From Solidesulfovibrio carbinoliphilus subsp. oakridgensis (GTDB lineage: Bacteria > Desulfobacterota > Desulfovibrionia > Desulfovibrionales > Desulfovibrionaceae), in contig NZ_CM001368.1 of the NCBI RefSeq assembly GCF_000177215.2, forward strand, positions 3,727,625-3,791,624: a stretch of DNA of 64,000 nucleotides. Direction: 5' to 3'. The position numbers and the translations under genes were made by a program. Positions 1-9,707 of this stretch are shown here, piece by piece (the first letter of the stretch is position 1; every line of letters begins with the position of its first letter). The notes beneath the pieces are model-generated. The model was not told the origin of the DNA. It ran no database searches and saw nothing but the letters and a program-made list of their open reading frames with translations.

Positions 1-2189
1 GCCACCTCGGCCAGGGGGGCCAGCGGCGAGAGGTAGCGGTAGAAAAACCGGAGCGGACAGGCGAGGTAGGTGTCGAAAAAGGTGGCCGAGAGCTTTTTGG
101 TGGAGAGGTAGCTGTCGAGCCGTTCGGCCACGGCCGGGGACCGGGGCAGGGAGGCGTCGGCCGGGGGGATGGGGCAAAGGGGCAGGGTGATGAGCGACAC
201 CGGCGGCTCGCCCGGGGTCAGCACCCGGCCGAGGCGTTTTTCCTCCTCCCACAGAAGCTGCTCCACGTACCGGCTGCGCACGGGCTTGCTGTCCTCGAAG
301 AGCCCGGCCCCGGGGGCCCCGGTCCGGTAGAAGACGGTTATTTCCTCGGCCCCGAAAAAGAGGCGATAGATGTTGTAGGCCGCGACCAGGTCGCGCTCCC
401 GGGAATCGGGCAGGGCCAAAAGGCGGCGCAGGGTGTCCGGCAGCAGCGGCTCGTAGGGGGCCGAGCCCGGGAGCTTGTCCTCCACGGCGTCGAGGACGAA
501 GACCCGGCGGAAGGAGAGGAGCCGGGTTTCGAGGACGCCCATGACCTGCAGGCCCGTCAACGGCTCGGCCTCGAAAGGCACGCGCTCGTCGGCCAGAAGA
601 CGCCGCAGGAGGGCGAAGAGCGTGGCCTGGGGCAGGACCGCGTCGGCCAGCCGGCCGCTGGTCAGGGCCGGGACCACGCCTGTGGCCAGCCGAAAGAGGC
701 ATTCGGCGTCGATCAGAAACCGCTCCCAGGCGTCGCCGGCATGGTCCGGGTCGAGGAGCAGCTCGCACAGCCCGGCCAGGGCGTTGCCGAGTGTCCGGGG
801 CGTGTCCACGTCCGAAAAGCCCGTCAGGCAGGTGTGAAGGACCTGGCGGCACAGGGCCAGGGCCTCCGGATCGGGCGGCCCGTCCTCGCCCCCGATTTCC
901 AGGGCCAGGGGATCGGCAAAGGCCCCGCCCTGGCGGAGTCCCGCCTCCAGGGTGTGAAAGAGGGCCCGCAAGGGCTCCTCCTCGCCGACGCGCAGCATCT
1001 TCAGGTAGGGGTGGCGCAGGAGGGCGACCAGGGTGCGCCAGTGGTAGCGGCCCGAGGCCAGCCGCGTCTCCTGGAGGGCCAGGATGGTTTCGAGGAGCCG
1101 GGCCAGGGATGAGCGGGCCAGGGGATAGCCCATGGAGATGTTCACGTCCTTTCGGGGCAGGATGTGGAGCACCGGGGACAGCAGGCCCGTGTCCGGCAGG
1201 ACGATGGCCGTGTCTTCCAGGTCCTCGGCCTCGGCCAGACAGGTCTCCAGGGCTTTGAGTTGGGCGTGGAGGTCGTGGCCCTCGAAAAAGCGCAGCCGTT
1301 TGGAGGACAGGTTGGCGGTGGTGGCGTCGAGCATCAACGTCGGCCGGTCCGGGTCGCCCTTTTGCCGGCTGCGCCGCCGGCGGCCGCCCTGGAGGACCAC
1401 GGCCCGGGCGTTCCAGTCCCCGAGCCAGCGTTTCTGCTCCAGGCAGGCGAAGTGGACCCGGCCGCCGGGATCGGCCAGGGCCGGGTCGCCGTGCCAGAGC
1501 ATCTCCAGGCTGCCGCTGCGCCACAGGGCCTTGAAAAGGGCCTTTTCCGCGCCCGAGAGGACCGAGAAGCCGCAGGCGAAGACCCGGCGGCCGGCCAGGC
1601 GCTCGACCGCCACCTGGGCCTTCCCGGCGGCCAGGGACAGGCACAGGCCGGGCGTGGCCAGGCCCTCGGCCAGGAGGCGTTCTCGGTAGCGGGCGTGGAT
1701 GGCCCCCAGGCGCGAGAGCAGGGCCGCGGCCGGCGGCAGGACCTGCCCTTCCAGGTAGTCCAGGTCCTTGCCCGGGATGTTGTGGCGGAAAAGCGCCTCC
1801 ATGAGCTCGGCCAGTTCCAGGCCCCAGGGGAAAAACCGCGTCATGTCCAGGGGGAATTCCCCGGTCGCCTCGGCCTCGGGCGCGATCTCGCGCACGATGT
1901 CGTGGAGGAGCGACACCCGGTCGAGGACGTCGAGCATGACCGGCGGCGTCGGGGCGAGCGACGCGCCAAGGCTCGTCGCCCAGTCGCCGACGGCCGTTAT
2001 CTCGGGCAAAAGGAGCGGTTTGGGCAGGCCCGGCATGGCGGCCAGCCGGTCGCACAAATGGCGGGCGGCCCGGCGCAGGGGGAAGATGACCAGGGTGTCC
2101 TGGAAATCGCCGCCGGTCTCGGCCACGAGGCGGTCGGCCACGCCGGCAAAGAACTCTTCGGTCCAGGGAATGACGCCCACGGGTTTCAT
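1..2189 (-). CDS. addB: AddB-like helicase/nuclease subunit (3' end cut off by window edge)
   Basis: Second gene of a two-gene recombination-repair operon. The N-terminus reads MKPVGVIPWTEEFF and continues with VIFPLRRAARHL and LPEITAVGDW. This matches the opening of the AddB/PD-(D/E)XK nuclease family, where an inactivated helicase fold precedes a C-terminal nuclease. About 729 codons are visible; the nuclease end lies outside the window, so its active site cannot be checked. The ATG overlaps the TGA of the upstream addA by 4 bp (ATGA), which indicates translational coupling. Known role of the family: with AddA, it processes double-strand DNA ends for RecA loading. The identification rests on context and the short N-terminal motif rather than a full-length comparison. 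Confidence 0.8.
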   Translation of the reverse strand, partial: MKPVGVIPWTEEFFAGVADRLVAETGGDFQDTLVIFPLRRAARHLCDRLAAMPGLPKPLLLPEITAVGDWATSLGASLAPTPPVMLDVLDRVSLLHDIVREIAPEAEATGEFPLDMTRFFPWGLELAELMEALFRHNIPGKDLDYLEGQVLPPAAALLSRLGAIHARYRERLLAEGLATPGLCLSLAAGKAQVAVERLAGRRVFACGFSVLSGAEKALFKALWRSGSLEMLWHGDPALADPGGRVHFACLEQKRWLGDWNARAVVLQGGRRRRSRQKGDPDRPTLMLDATTANLSSKRLRFFEGHDLHAQLKALETCLAEAEDLEDTAIVLPDTGLLSPVLHILPRKDVNISMGYPLARSSLARLLETILALQETRLASGRYHWRTLVALLRHPYLKMLRVGEEEPLRALFHTLEAGLRQGGAFADPLALEIGGEDGPPDPEALALCRQVLHTCLTGFSDVDTPRTLGNALAGLCELLLDPDHAGDAWERFLIDAECLFRLATGVVPALTSGRLADAVLPQATLFALLRRLLADERVPFEAEPLTGLQVMGVLETRLLSFRRVFVLDAVEDKLPGSAPYEPLLPDTLRRLLALPDSRERDLVAAYNIYRLFFGAEEITVFYRTGAPGAGLFEDSKPVRSRYVEQLLWEEEKRLGRVLTPGEPPVSLITLPLCPIPPADASLPRSPAVAERLDSYLSTKKLSATFFDTYLACPLRFFYRYLSPLAPLAEV

Positions 2190-5100
2190 GAACGGGCCTC
2201 CACGGGACGGCACTCCCGTCGGTCGAGGTAGACGAGGTGGCCGGCCGCCGGCAGGGCGGCCCGGCCGGGCAGGCGACGGGCCAGGTCGAGGTAGCGGGCC
2301 ACCTGGGCGACGTGTTCCGGCTGGGCGTGGCCGGTCTTGAAGTCGATGACCACGGTTTCGGCCGGGCCGCAGAACAGGAGGTCCGGCCGCAGGCGCTCGC
2401 CGTCGTCGGTCAGAAGCTCGCGCTCGCAAAAGCCGGCGGCCAGGGCCTCCCGGCACTGGGGCAGCCCGGCCAGCCACACGAGCATGTCCGTGAATTCCCG
2501 GGTGAGACTGGACCGCAGGCCGGCGTCCAGGCGCTCGCCGCCAAGGGCCGTCAGCACGGCCCGGCGGGCGTCCGGTTCCGGGGCGGCCGGGTCGAACCCG
2601 GCCCGGGCGAAGCCCTCGGCCGCCAGGTGGGCCAGCTCGCCGCGCCGCTTTTCGGAAAAGCGCAGGGAGTCGCGGATGTCCCGGGCCACGTTGCGGTAGA
2701 CCTTGAGGCGCGGCAGCCAGGCCATGGGCGGGCTGACGGCCTCGGCCCCGCCGGCCGGGGGCGGAAGCGGGGCGGCGCAGGCCCGGGGCGGCGGCGGGGG
2801 CAGGTCCGGCAGGTCGCCGAGGCGGATGGGCTCGCCGTCGGCCGGGTCCTGGCCGAAAGCGGCGAAAAGGAGGGCCAGGGCCTTGGGCAGGGGATAGCGG
2901 GCGTCCTCCCGGAGCTTGCCGTGGCCGGGCACGAAGGCGTGGAGCTCCACCTCGGGCCGGGTCCAGGCCACGTAGAGGAGGTGGACCTGCTCGGCCAGCT
3001 CATGGGCCCGGCGGCGGGCGTGGTCGGGCCCGAGTCCCGGCAGGTCCGGGGCCAGGACCTCGCCTTCCTCCAGGGTGGCGGTCACCAGCGGCGCTTCGCC
3101 GGTGCGGCCGGAGAAGTGGTGGAAGGGCACGACCACGGCCGGAAACTGCAGGCCCTTGGCCTTGTGCATGGTCAGGACGCGCACGGCCTCGACGTTTTCG
3201 GGCTGGGGCACCTTCTCGTCGTCCCCGAGCTCCCGCCAGAAATCGAGAAAGGCGGAAATGGACGTCCGGCCCCGGCTCTCGGCCAGATGGGCGATTTCGA
3301 GAAACCGGCGCAGGAAGGCCTCGTCCCCGGGCCGGCGCGTGAGCAGGCCGTAGCCGGTCACGATCTCGCGCAAAAGGTCATAGGGCGCGGCCAGCCCGGT
3401 CTGGCGCAGGTAGGGCCGGATGAACCGGGTCCAGGCCTCGGGCCAGCGGTCCCGGAAGGCCAGGGACAGGGAGCCCCGCCGGGGCAGGCGGCACAGCCAC
3501 TCGGCAAGCTCGGTGCGGGAAATGCCCGAGAGGTCGCCGAAAAGCTCCTGCCCGGAGACAAAGGCCCAAAAGGACAGGCTGTCCGGCGGGTAGTCCAAAA
3601 AGGCCAGCATGGCGGCCAACTGGCGGATGAGCGGATGGTCGGCCAGCCGGAGGCTGTTTTCGGTCACAACCGGCATGCCGGCCTCGATCAGCCAGGTGGC
3701 CACCCGGGCGGCCTGCGGATTGGACCGGGTGAGGACGGCCACCCCGGCCGGGCCGTGGCGGGGCAAGAGCTCGGTCCGCAGGAGCCGGACCAGGGCCTCC
3801 CGGGCGGCGGCGTCGTATTCGCCCGACGAGGCGGCCGGCAGGGCCGTCACGCGCACGTGCCCGGCCGGGCCGGACCGGTCCGGGGGCAGGGACTGGGACG
3901 CGTCGGCAAAGGCCCGGGACAGCATGCCGGCAAGCTCGGGCACGGCCGCCTGGAGCTGGGGGCCAAGGAGGGCGGCGGCCACCTCCCGGGCCTTGGCCGG
4001 ATCGGCCAGGGGGGCGAAAAAGCGGTTGTTGGCGGCGACCACCTCGGGCGCGCTTCGCCAGTTGACGGGCAGGGTCTGGCGGATGACCTCGGCGATGCGG
4101 GACAACTCGGCATCGGCCGGGGCGGCGTCGAAAAGGGCCGCGTCGCCGCCCCGCCAGCCGTAGATGGCCTGCTTGACGTCCCCGACCAGATAGAGGCTGC
4201 CGCCCCGGGCCAGACACTCGACGGAAAGCAGGCGCAGCACGTCCCACTGGGTGCGCGAGGTGTCCTGGAACTCGTCGATCAGGATGTGGGCCAGTCCGGC
4301 CCCGAGCCGGCACCAGGCGTCCGGCACGCCGAAATCGCCGGACAGCCGGCCGGCCACCAGCCGCGGCCACTGGGAATGGGGCAGGACGCGCATCTGGGTC
4401 AGGTAGGCCGGAAAATCCTCGCCGATGCGGGCGGCCAGGGCTCCGAACGGGGCCAGGCCCATGGCCGCCCGCAGGACCGGCAGCTCCCGGCCGCAGACGG
4501 CGTGGGCCTCGCGCAGGCTGTCGTAGAGCCGTTCCAGGTCCTCTCCGGCCATGTCCCGGCAGCCCTTCAGCAGACAGTCGGCCAGGCAGGCCTTGTCGGC
4601 AAAGGCCGAGCGGGGCGGGGCGTCTGTCTGGTCCGCGTCGCGGCACTTGCGCAAAAAGGCGAGGAAATTGGCGTGGGCCTTGGCCCCGGCCGCGTCCAGG
4701 GCGGCGAGCATGGCTCCGGCGGCGTTGGAAAGGCCGCCAAGGCGCCGTTCGAGCCCCAGGCGCAGGGCGTCGGCGTCGGCCGCATGGCCGAGCGGTTCGA
4801 CCAGGAGGCGCCCGGCCACGGCCATGAGCCGCTCCCGGAACCGGTCCATGGGCAGAAAGCCGGTCACGCCCTGGAGCAGGGCGGCCTGGGCCTCGCCGAA
4901 GAGGCGGGACAGGGCCGGGTCCTCGGGCAGGCTGGCGGCCAGCCGATCGTAGAGGTCGGCGAGGATGGCCGAGTCGTCGAAGGCCGGCTCGAAGTCCGGA
5001 CGCAGGCCGAGTTCCAGGGCGAAGGCCCGGGCCAGGAGGAAGAGGAGGCTGTCGATGGTGCGGATGTTCAGGCGCTCGGCGTGGATGAGCAGTTCTTCCA

Positions 5101-5374
5101 GTTCGTCGCGGGCCTTGGCCCTTGAGGCCGGGTCCGTGCCGCCAAGGCCAAGGGCCATGGTTTTCAAGCGGTGAAAGACCCGCTCGCGCATCTCGGCCGC
5201 GGCCTTGTTGGTGAAGGTCACGGCCATGATCTCGGGCAGGGCGTAGCCGGCCTCCAGGCTGTCGGCGCAGATGCGCGGCAGGTTGCCCTTGGTGCCAAGG
5301 GCCAACGCGATGAAACGTTCGGTCAGGGCATGGGTCTTGCCCGAGCCGGCCGAGGCCTTGACCTGGATCAGCAT
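2186..5374 (-). CDS. addA: AddA-like UvrD-family helicase-nuclease
   Basis: A 1062-residue protein with all classical SF1 helicase motifs: Walker A at residues 6-14 (KASAGSGKT), motif Ia VTFTNKAAAEMRERV, Walker B LIDEFQDTSR, motif III VGDVKQAIYGWRGGD, motif IV NWRSAPEVV, motif V LTMHKAKGLQFPAV and motif VI LLYVAWTRPE. The C-terminus carries a RecB-type nuclease signature (RPDLLF, then VVIDFKTGHAQP). Start chosen at the ATG at 5374 because AAGGAG sits 8 bases upstream and Walker A follows at once, as usual for AddA; an upstream in-frame ATG at 5437 has no good ribosome site. It is the first gene of the operon with addB. Role: unwinding and resection of broken DNA ends in the cytoplasm. The addA-addB order is the reverse of the common addB-addA arrangement. 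Confidence 0.93.
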   Translation of the reverse strand: MLIQVKASAGSGKTHALTERFIALALGTKGNLPRICADSLEAGYALPEIMAVTFTNKAAAEMRERVFHRLKTMALGLGGTDPASRAKARDELEELLIHAERLNIRTIDSLLFLLARAFALELGLRPDFEPAFDDSAILADLYDRLAASLPEDPALSRLFGEAQAALLQGVTGFLPMDRFRERLMAVAGRLLVEPLGHAADADALRLGLERRLGGLSNAAGAMLAALDAAGAKAHANFLAFLRKCRDADQTDAPPRSAFADKACLADCLLKGCRDMAGEDLERLYDSLREAHAVCGRELPVLRAAMGLAPFGALAARIGEDFPAYLTQMRVLPHSQWPRLVAGRLSGDFGVPDAWCRLGAGLAHILIDEFQDTSRTQWDVLRLLSVECLARGGSLYLVGDVKQAIYGWRGGDAALFDAAPADAELSRIAEVIRQTLPVNWRSAPEVVAANNRFFAPLADPAKAREVAAALLGPQLQAAVPELAGMLSRAFADASQSLPPDRSGPAGHVRVTALPAASSGEYDAAAREALVRLLRTELLPRHGPAGVAVLTRSNPQAARVATWLIEAGMPVVTENSLRLADHPLIRQLAAMLAFLDYPPDSLSFWAFVSGQELFGDLSGISRTELAEWLCRLPRRGSLSLAFRDRWPEAWTRFIRPYLRQTGLAAPYDLLREIVTGYGLLTRRPGDEAFLRRFLEIAHLAESRGRTSISAFLDFWRELGDDEKVPQPENVEAVRVLTMHKAKGLQFPAVVVPFHHFSGRTGEAPLVTATLEEGEVLAPDLPGLGPDHARRRAHELAEQVHLLYVAWTRPEVELHAFVPGHGKLREDARYPLPKALALLFAAFGQDPADGEPIRLGDLPDLPPPPPRACAAPLPPPAGGAEAVSPPMAWLPRLKVYRNVARDIRDSLRFSEKRRGELAHLAAEGFARAGFDPAAPEPDARRAVLTALGGERLDAGLRSSLTREFTDMLVWLAGLPQCREALAAGFCERELLTDDGERLRPDLLFCGPAETVVIDFKTGHAQPEHVAQVARYLDLARRLPGRAALPAAGHLVYLDRRECRPVEARS

Positions 5375-5704
5375 GATAATGCTCCTTGGAGCGTGGCAGT
5401 GTCCGCCAAAGCTATCCTCATGCCCCTGCCCCGGCAATCCCCCGGCCGGGAAGGCCGGTCGCCGGGCGGGGCGGCCGGAGGCGCCGGGCGGTGTGTTATT
5501 TTATGGCAGGCTTTTTGCTTGGTAACGCCTGCCCAGGTGTCTTTCCAGGCGGCGCGCAGGAGGATTCCCGCCGGCCGGCCGGGGCGGCGCGCCCGGGGCC
5601 GCCCCGGGGGAGCGCTGGCAGCGTCGGCCGGAACATAAGATGGAACAGCGTTTAACAAAGTCAAATGAACGTGGGCCGCGAGACGGGCCGAGGCGGAGAG
5701 GCCG
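5375..5704. other. Divergent intergenic region between addA and the Tad locus
   Basis: About 330 bp separating addA (minus) from cpaB (plus). It contains GC-rich sequence and a small AT-rich stretch (5492-5520 and 5630-5665), where promoters for both directions would be expected. I could not pick a convincing -35/-10 pair. No Flp pilin gene (a short ORF with a prepilin cleavage site and hydrophobic segment) is found here, although pilin genes often lie just upstream of cpaB. Confidence 0.5.
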
Positions 5705-6607
5705 ATGAAGTCCAAGGCGATACCCCATATGATCCTGGCCGTGATCCTGGCGCTGGTGGCCGGGGTGCTGACCATCCGGTGGCTGGGGTCGGTGCGCGGC
5801 ACCGGCGAGCCGGGCAAGCCCGCGGCCGAGACGAAAAAGATCGAGGTCCTGGTGGCCGCCCGGCCCCTGGCCAAGGGCGCGCGCCTGGACACCACCATGG
5901 TGCGCCTGAAGCCCTACGACCCCGAGGCCGCGCCCCTCGGGGCCATGCGGGACGCCTCGGAGGTCGTCGGCCGGGTGACGGCCCGGGAGATCTCCCAGGA
6001 CGATCCCATCACCCCGGACAAGCTCCTGCCCAAGGGCGCGGCCGGCGGCGGCCTCGACGCCTCGGTGGAGCCCGGCAAGCGGGCCCTCACCGTCAAGGGC
6101 ACCAAGGTCATGGGGTCCGGCGGGCTCATCACCCCGGGCTGCCGGGTGGACGTCCTGTCGACCTACAACCAGCCCGGCAAGGCCGACGAGAAAGTCACCA
6201 AGGTCATCCTGGAAAACATTCCGGTCCTGACCACCGGCACCGAGCGGGAGGTGCGGGTCGGCCAGGACGGCCGCGAGGAGCTGGCCAACACGGATTTCTT
6301 CACGCTCATGGTCACGCCCGAGGAGGCCGAGCGGCTGGCCCTGGCCTCGGACCTCGGCAACATGCACCTGGCCCTTCGAAAGCCCGGGGACGACGACGTG
6401 GTGGCCACCGCCGGCGCGGACGTGGCCAGAAGCCTCGACGCCTACGCCCTGGCCCCGACCCTGCCCCCGGCCGTGGCCGAAAGCGAACCCGCGCCGGCCG
6501 ATGCCGGCTACAGCGTGGAGATCATCCGGGGCACCGAGCGCGAGCGGATCAAGCTCGACAGCCTGGGCGTCATGCCGGCCGAGGAGAAAAAACATGCGAA
6601 CCCGTAA
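5705..6607 (+). CDS. cpaB: Flp pilus assembly protein CpaB/RcpC
   Basis: 300 residues. An N-terminal membrane anchor (about residues 8-27, MILAVILALVAGVLTI) is followed by a SAF-type domain (VLVAARPLAKGARLD, residues about 41-110) and the RcpC segment (ALTVKGTKVMGSGGLITPG, then VDVLSTYN). This order is typical of CpaB/RcpC, a periplasmic protein of Tad pilus machines thought to work with the outer-membrane secretin. The C-terminal 60 residues are Ala/Pro/Glu-rich. It heads the Tad operon. Its last 14 bases overlap the start of cpaC, so the two are probably translationally coupled. The start has GAGAGGCCG just upstream. Confidence 0.93.
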   Translation: MKSKAIPHMILAVILALVAGVLTIRWLGSVRGTGEPGKPAAETKKIEVLVAARPLAKGARLDTTMVRLKPYDPEAAPLGAMRDASEVVGRVTAREISQDDPITPDKLLPKGAAGGGLDASVEPGKRALTVKGTKVMGSGGLITPGCRVDVLSTYNQPGKADEKVTKVILENIPVLTTGTEREVRVGQDGREELANTDFFTLMVTPEEAERLALASDLGNMHLALRKPGDDDVVATAGADVARSLDAYALAPTLPPAVAESEPAPADAGYSVEIIRGTERERIKLDSLGVMPAEEKKHANP

Positions 6608-8177
6608 ATCCTTCGGCCTGGGAACGCGCCTTCTGGCCTGGGTGCTGGTGGCCGGCCTGGCCTCGACGGGCTACGCCGCGCCGGCGGTCGTCGCGCCCGT
6701 GGCCGTGCGGTCGACGCCGAAACTCAGCCTGACCATCGGCAAGTCCGTGATCCTGCAAAGCGACGCGGACGTGTCCCGGGTCTCGGTGGCCCAGCCCGAG
6801 ATCGCGGACTTCGTGCTGCTTTCGCCGCGCCAGGTCTACGTCACCGGCCGGGCCCCGGGCGTGACCAACCTGACCCTGTGGGACAAGGGCGACAAGATCC
6901 GCGCGGTCTACGACCTGGACGTGGCCCCGGACATCACCCGGCTCAAGAAAATGCTCCACGACGTGCTGCCCGGCGAACCCGGCATCGAGGTCCGGGCCAG
7001 CCAGGACGCCATCGCCCTGGCCGGCACGGTCCGCGACGCCGAGAACATGAAAAAGGCCCTGACCCTGGCCGAGGTCTATGCCCCCAAGAAGGTGGTCAAC
7101 CTCATGGCCGTCGGCGGCGTGCAGCAGGTCATGCTCGAAGTGCGGGTGGCCGAGATGTCCAAGAGCGTGCTCAACCGCATGGGCATCAACCTGAACGCCA
7201 TCGGCGACGGCAACTTCGCCTACACGCTGATCGGCGGCCTGACGTCCGTGGCCGGCAGCATGTTCAACATGGACGCCACCCAGAACGTCTACCAGTACAT
7301 CACCATGACGGCCAAGGGCGCCGACGGCAACACGTCCTTCGACTCCTCCCCCATCCAGCTTTCCTACCGGGAGTTCAACCAGCCGAGCAACCGGGCCACG
7401 GCCACCATGAACCAGGGCACGGCCGTGGCCCGCTGGAACACCAACTGGGGCGGCGCCGGCAACACCGCCATGACGGCCGTCCTCGACGTGCTCAAGGAAA
7501 ACGGGCTGGTCAAGATCCTGGCCGAGCCCAACCTGGTCTGCTTAAACGGCCAGACCGCCGACTTTCTGGCCGGCGGCCAGATCCCGGTGCCCGTGCCCTC
7601 GGGCCTTGGCACCACCAGCATCGAGTGGAAGGATTTCGGCGTGGGCCTCAAATTCACCCCGACCATCGTCGGCGGCGACCGCATCAACCTGCAGGTCCAC
7701 CCCGAAGTGTCGGACCTCGACTACGCCCACGCCATCCAGCTCCAGGGTTCGACCATCCCGGCCATCAACACCCGGCGCACCTCCACCACCGTCGAGCTCA
7801 AAAACGGCCAGACCTTCGCCGTGGCCGGCATGCTCAAGGAAGAGGCCCGCAGCACCTTCGACAAGTACCCCGTGGTCGGCGACATCCCGATCCTCGGCAA
7901 CCTGTTTAAAAGCTCGCAGTTCCAGAAGGACCAGACCGAGCTCGTCATCCTCATCACGGCCCACCTGGCCAAGCCGCTGGACAAGAAGGCCGTTTCCCTG
8001 CCCACGGATTCGGCCCACGAACCCGACGACCTGGAGTTTTTCCTCGGCATCCGCCGGGACGGCGGGCAGGCGACCCCGGCCGCCGGGCCCCTGGCCGTCA
8101 GCGGCGCGGCCCTCGACGGCGACTTCGGCCACGCCGTGCCCCAGGTGGCGACCGTTCGCGGCCGGAGCGAGGAATGA
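6594..8177 (+). CDS. cpaC: Tad pilus secretin CpaC/RcpA
   Basis: 527 residues with a Sec signal peptide (MRTRKSFGLGTRLLAW... ending near TGYAA). It contains the N-terminal pilus/BON-like region (LTIGKSVILQSDADVSRV; VYVTGRAPGVTNLTLWD) and the secretin core: VMLEVRVAEMSKSVLNRMG, then LAEPNLVCLNGQTADFLAGG, GVGLKFTPTIVGGDRINL, and the final signature PVVGDIPILGNLFKSSQF followed by ELVILITAHL. These are hallmarks of the GspD/PilQ-type outer-membrane channel through which the pilus exits. The start at 6594 overlaps the end of cpaB. The ~45-residue extension after the secretin domain is low-complexity. It precedes the small lipoprotein with a similar 4-bp-scale spacing. Confidence 0.95.
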   Translation: MRTRKSFGLGTRLLAWVLVAGLASTGYAAPAVVAPVAVRSTPKLSLTIGKSVILQSDADVSRVSVAQPEIADFVLLSPRQVYVTGRAPGVTNLTLWDKGDKIRAVYDLDVAPDITRLKKMLHDVLPGEPGIEVRASQDAIALAGTVRDAENMKKALTLAEVYAPKKVVNLMAVGGVQQVMLEVRVAEMSKSVLNRMGINLNAIGDGNFAYTLIGGLTSVAGSMFNMDATQNVYQYITMTAKGADGNTSFDSSPIQLSYREFNQPSNRATATMNQGTAVARWNTNWGGAGNTAMTAVLDVLKENGLVKILAEPNLVCLNGQTADFLAGGQIPVPVPSGLGTTSIEWKDFGVGLKFTPTIVGGDRINLQVHPEVSDLDYAHAIQLQGSTIPAINTRRTSTTVELKNGQTFAVAGMLKEEARSTFDKYPVVGDIPILGNLFKSSQFQKDQTELVILITAHLAKPLDKKAVSLPTDSAHEPDDLEFFLGIRRDGGQATPAAGPLAVSGAALDGDFGHAVPQVATVRGRSEE

Positions 8178-8236
8178 GGTCCCGGGACAACGCCCGCACC
8201 GCCGCCGGCCGCCCGCCGGCCGGACAGGAGGCTTCC

Positions 8237-8503
8237 ATGAAGCGCGTTTGCTGGCTCCCCGCCCTGGCCCTGGCCGGGCTCCTGGCCGGCTGCCAGGCCG
8301 AGAAGGACACCAGTTGGGACTACGGCCGGTCGTTTCACGCCGTTTTCGAGAACCAGAAGCTCGATCCCTGCGCCGGTGACGGCAGTCCGGTGGTCGGCAT
8401 GCCCGGGGAGAAGGCCGCCCTGGCCTATGACCGGTACGAAAAGGCCGAGCCGCCCAAGGAAGAGAATCCAGGCGGCTCGATCCTCCAATTCACCAGCAAG
8501 TAG
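8237..8503 (+). CDS. Small Tad-locus lipoprotein
   Basis: 88 residues. It has a short basic N-terminus, a hydrophobic core and a lipobox LLAGC with Cys19, so it is probably a lipoprotein. The mature part (YGRSFHAVFENQKLDP ... GMPGEKAALAYDRYEKA) resembles the short lipoproteins or periplasmic proteins found between cpaC and cpaE in Tad loci, which share a 'G-S-R-A-A-Q-L-P ... GLDG-AA---RY' pattern. That resemblance is from memory of the family, not a search. The start at 8237 is chosen for the strong GGACAGGAGG site upstream; an in-frame ATG at 8174 overlaps cpaC by 4 bp and could also be used, but would bury the signal peptide. Confidence 0.72.
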   Translation: MKRVCWLPALALAGLLAGCQAEKDTSWDYGRSFHAVFENQKLDPCAGDGSPVVGMPGEKAALAYDRYEKAEPPKEENPGGSILQFTSK

Positions 8504-8525
8504 CGGCCGCGCGGGAGGAGGGGGC

Positions 8526-9695
8526 ATGCGGGACAAGTTGACGGTGTTCCTGGATATGGAGGCGTCGCCGGCGCGGCTGGTGTTCGAGGAGTGCCTGTCC
8601 GAGGACGGGGACTTCGAGGTTCTTGGCGACGGCGAGGAGTTCGCGGACCTGCTCGTGCGCGAACTCGACGCGGCGGGCGGCGAGGAGGAACTCGAGGCCG
8701 TGGCCGAGATCGTGGCCCGGCGCGGGGACCGGGAGGTCTTTCTGACCGCCGGGGCCTACGACACCGAGATCCTCATGCGGCTCATGCGTCAGGGCGTGCG
8801 CGAATTTTTCCCCCAGCCGGTCAGCCACGAGGAAGTGCGCATGGCCCTTTGGCGCTTAAAAGCCCGCCGGGAAAGCCGGCTTGGGCCGCGCGGCAGCAAG
8901 CAGGGCCGCATCGTGAACGTCTTCGGGGCCAAGGGCGGGGTCGGCACCACCACGCTGGCCGTCAACCTGGCCGCCGCCTGCCTGACCCACAAGCCCGGGG
9001 CCACCGTCGCCCTCATGGACATGAACCTGCCCTTCGGCGAGGCCCAGCTCTTTTTGGACATCGCGCCCAAGTACCACTGGGGCGAGGTCCTCGGAAACAT
9101 CAGCCGGCTCGACGCCACCTATCTCATGAGCGTCATGTCGCGCCACGCCTCGGGGCTTTACCTCCTCGCCCCGCCAAGCCGCCTCGACGACCTGCAGATG
9201 GCCACCCCCGAAAACATCTCCAGGCTTCTTGACCTCATGCGCCAGGTCTTCGACACGGTGGTCATCGACCTCGGCATGTACCTGGACGAGATCACGCTCA
9301 AAGTCATGGACATCTCCGACGCCATCGTGCTCGTCGGCGTCCAGAACCTGGCCTGTCTGGCCAACGTCCGGCGCTTTCTCGACAACATCCGCCACGCCGA
9401 GGCCGGGCTCGACGAGAAACTCAAGATCGTGGTCAACCGCCACCTCGACGAAAGCGACCTGGTGGTGGAAGACATGGAAAAGGCCCTGGCCCTGCCGGTC
9501 TTCTGGCGGGTGCCAAACGACTACAAGACCACGCTGTCGGCCATCAACCAGGGCAAGACGCTCCTTGAAACCGCGCCCAAGGCCCCGGTCACCCGGTCCA
9601 TAAGCGACCTGGCCCGGGCCCTGGCCCCGGCCCCAGACCCGGAGCGAAAAAAAGGCCTCTTTGGCCTGAAGCTCCTTTCCGGCCGCAAGGGGTGA
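8526..9695 (+). CDS. cpaE: Tad pilus localisation ATPase CpaE/TadZ
   Basis: 389 residues. Residues about 1-125 form a receiver-like domain without an obvious phospho-acceptor pattern, as in TadZ/CpaE. A ParA/MinD-type ATPase follows, with a deviant Walker A (VFGAKGGVGTTTLAVNLA, about residues 137-154), MDMNLPFGEAQLFLD and a TVVIDLGMYLDE Walker B region. In the family this protein places the pilus machine at its cellular site. The ATG at 8526 follows GGAGGAGGGGGC. The gene ends 12 bp before an intergenic inverted-repeat element that separates it from cpaF. Confidence 0.92.
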   Translation: MRDKLTVFLDMEASPARLVFEECLSEDGDFEVLGDGEEFADLLVRELDAAGGEEELEAVAEIVARRGDREVFLTAGAYDTEILMRLMRQGVREFFPQPVSHEEVRMALWRLKARRESRLGPRGSKQGRIVNVFGAKGGVGTTTLAVNLAAACLTHKPGATVALMDMNLPFGEAQLFLDIAPKYHWGEVLGNISRLDATYLMSVMSRHASGLYLLAPPSRLDDLQMATPENISRLLDLMRQVFDTVVIDLGMYLDEITLKVMDISDAIVLVGVQNLACLANVRRFLDNIRHAEAGLDEKLKIVVNRHLDESDLVVEDMEKALALPVFWRVPNDYKTTLSAINQGKTLLETAPKAPVTRSISDLARALAPAPDPERKKGLFGLKLLSGRKG

Positions 9696-9707
9696 GAAGA
9701 TATGAAG

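Noticed and set aside
2237-5125. 962-codon open frame on the plus strand opposite addA
   Set aside because: Gly/Gln/Pro-rich translation without any motif, fully antisense to a well-supported helicase; an artefact of high GC.
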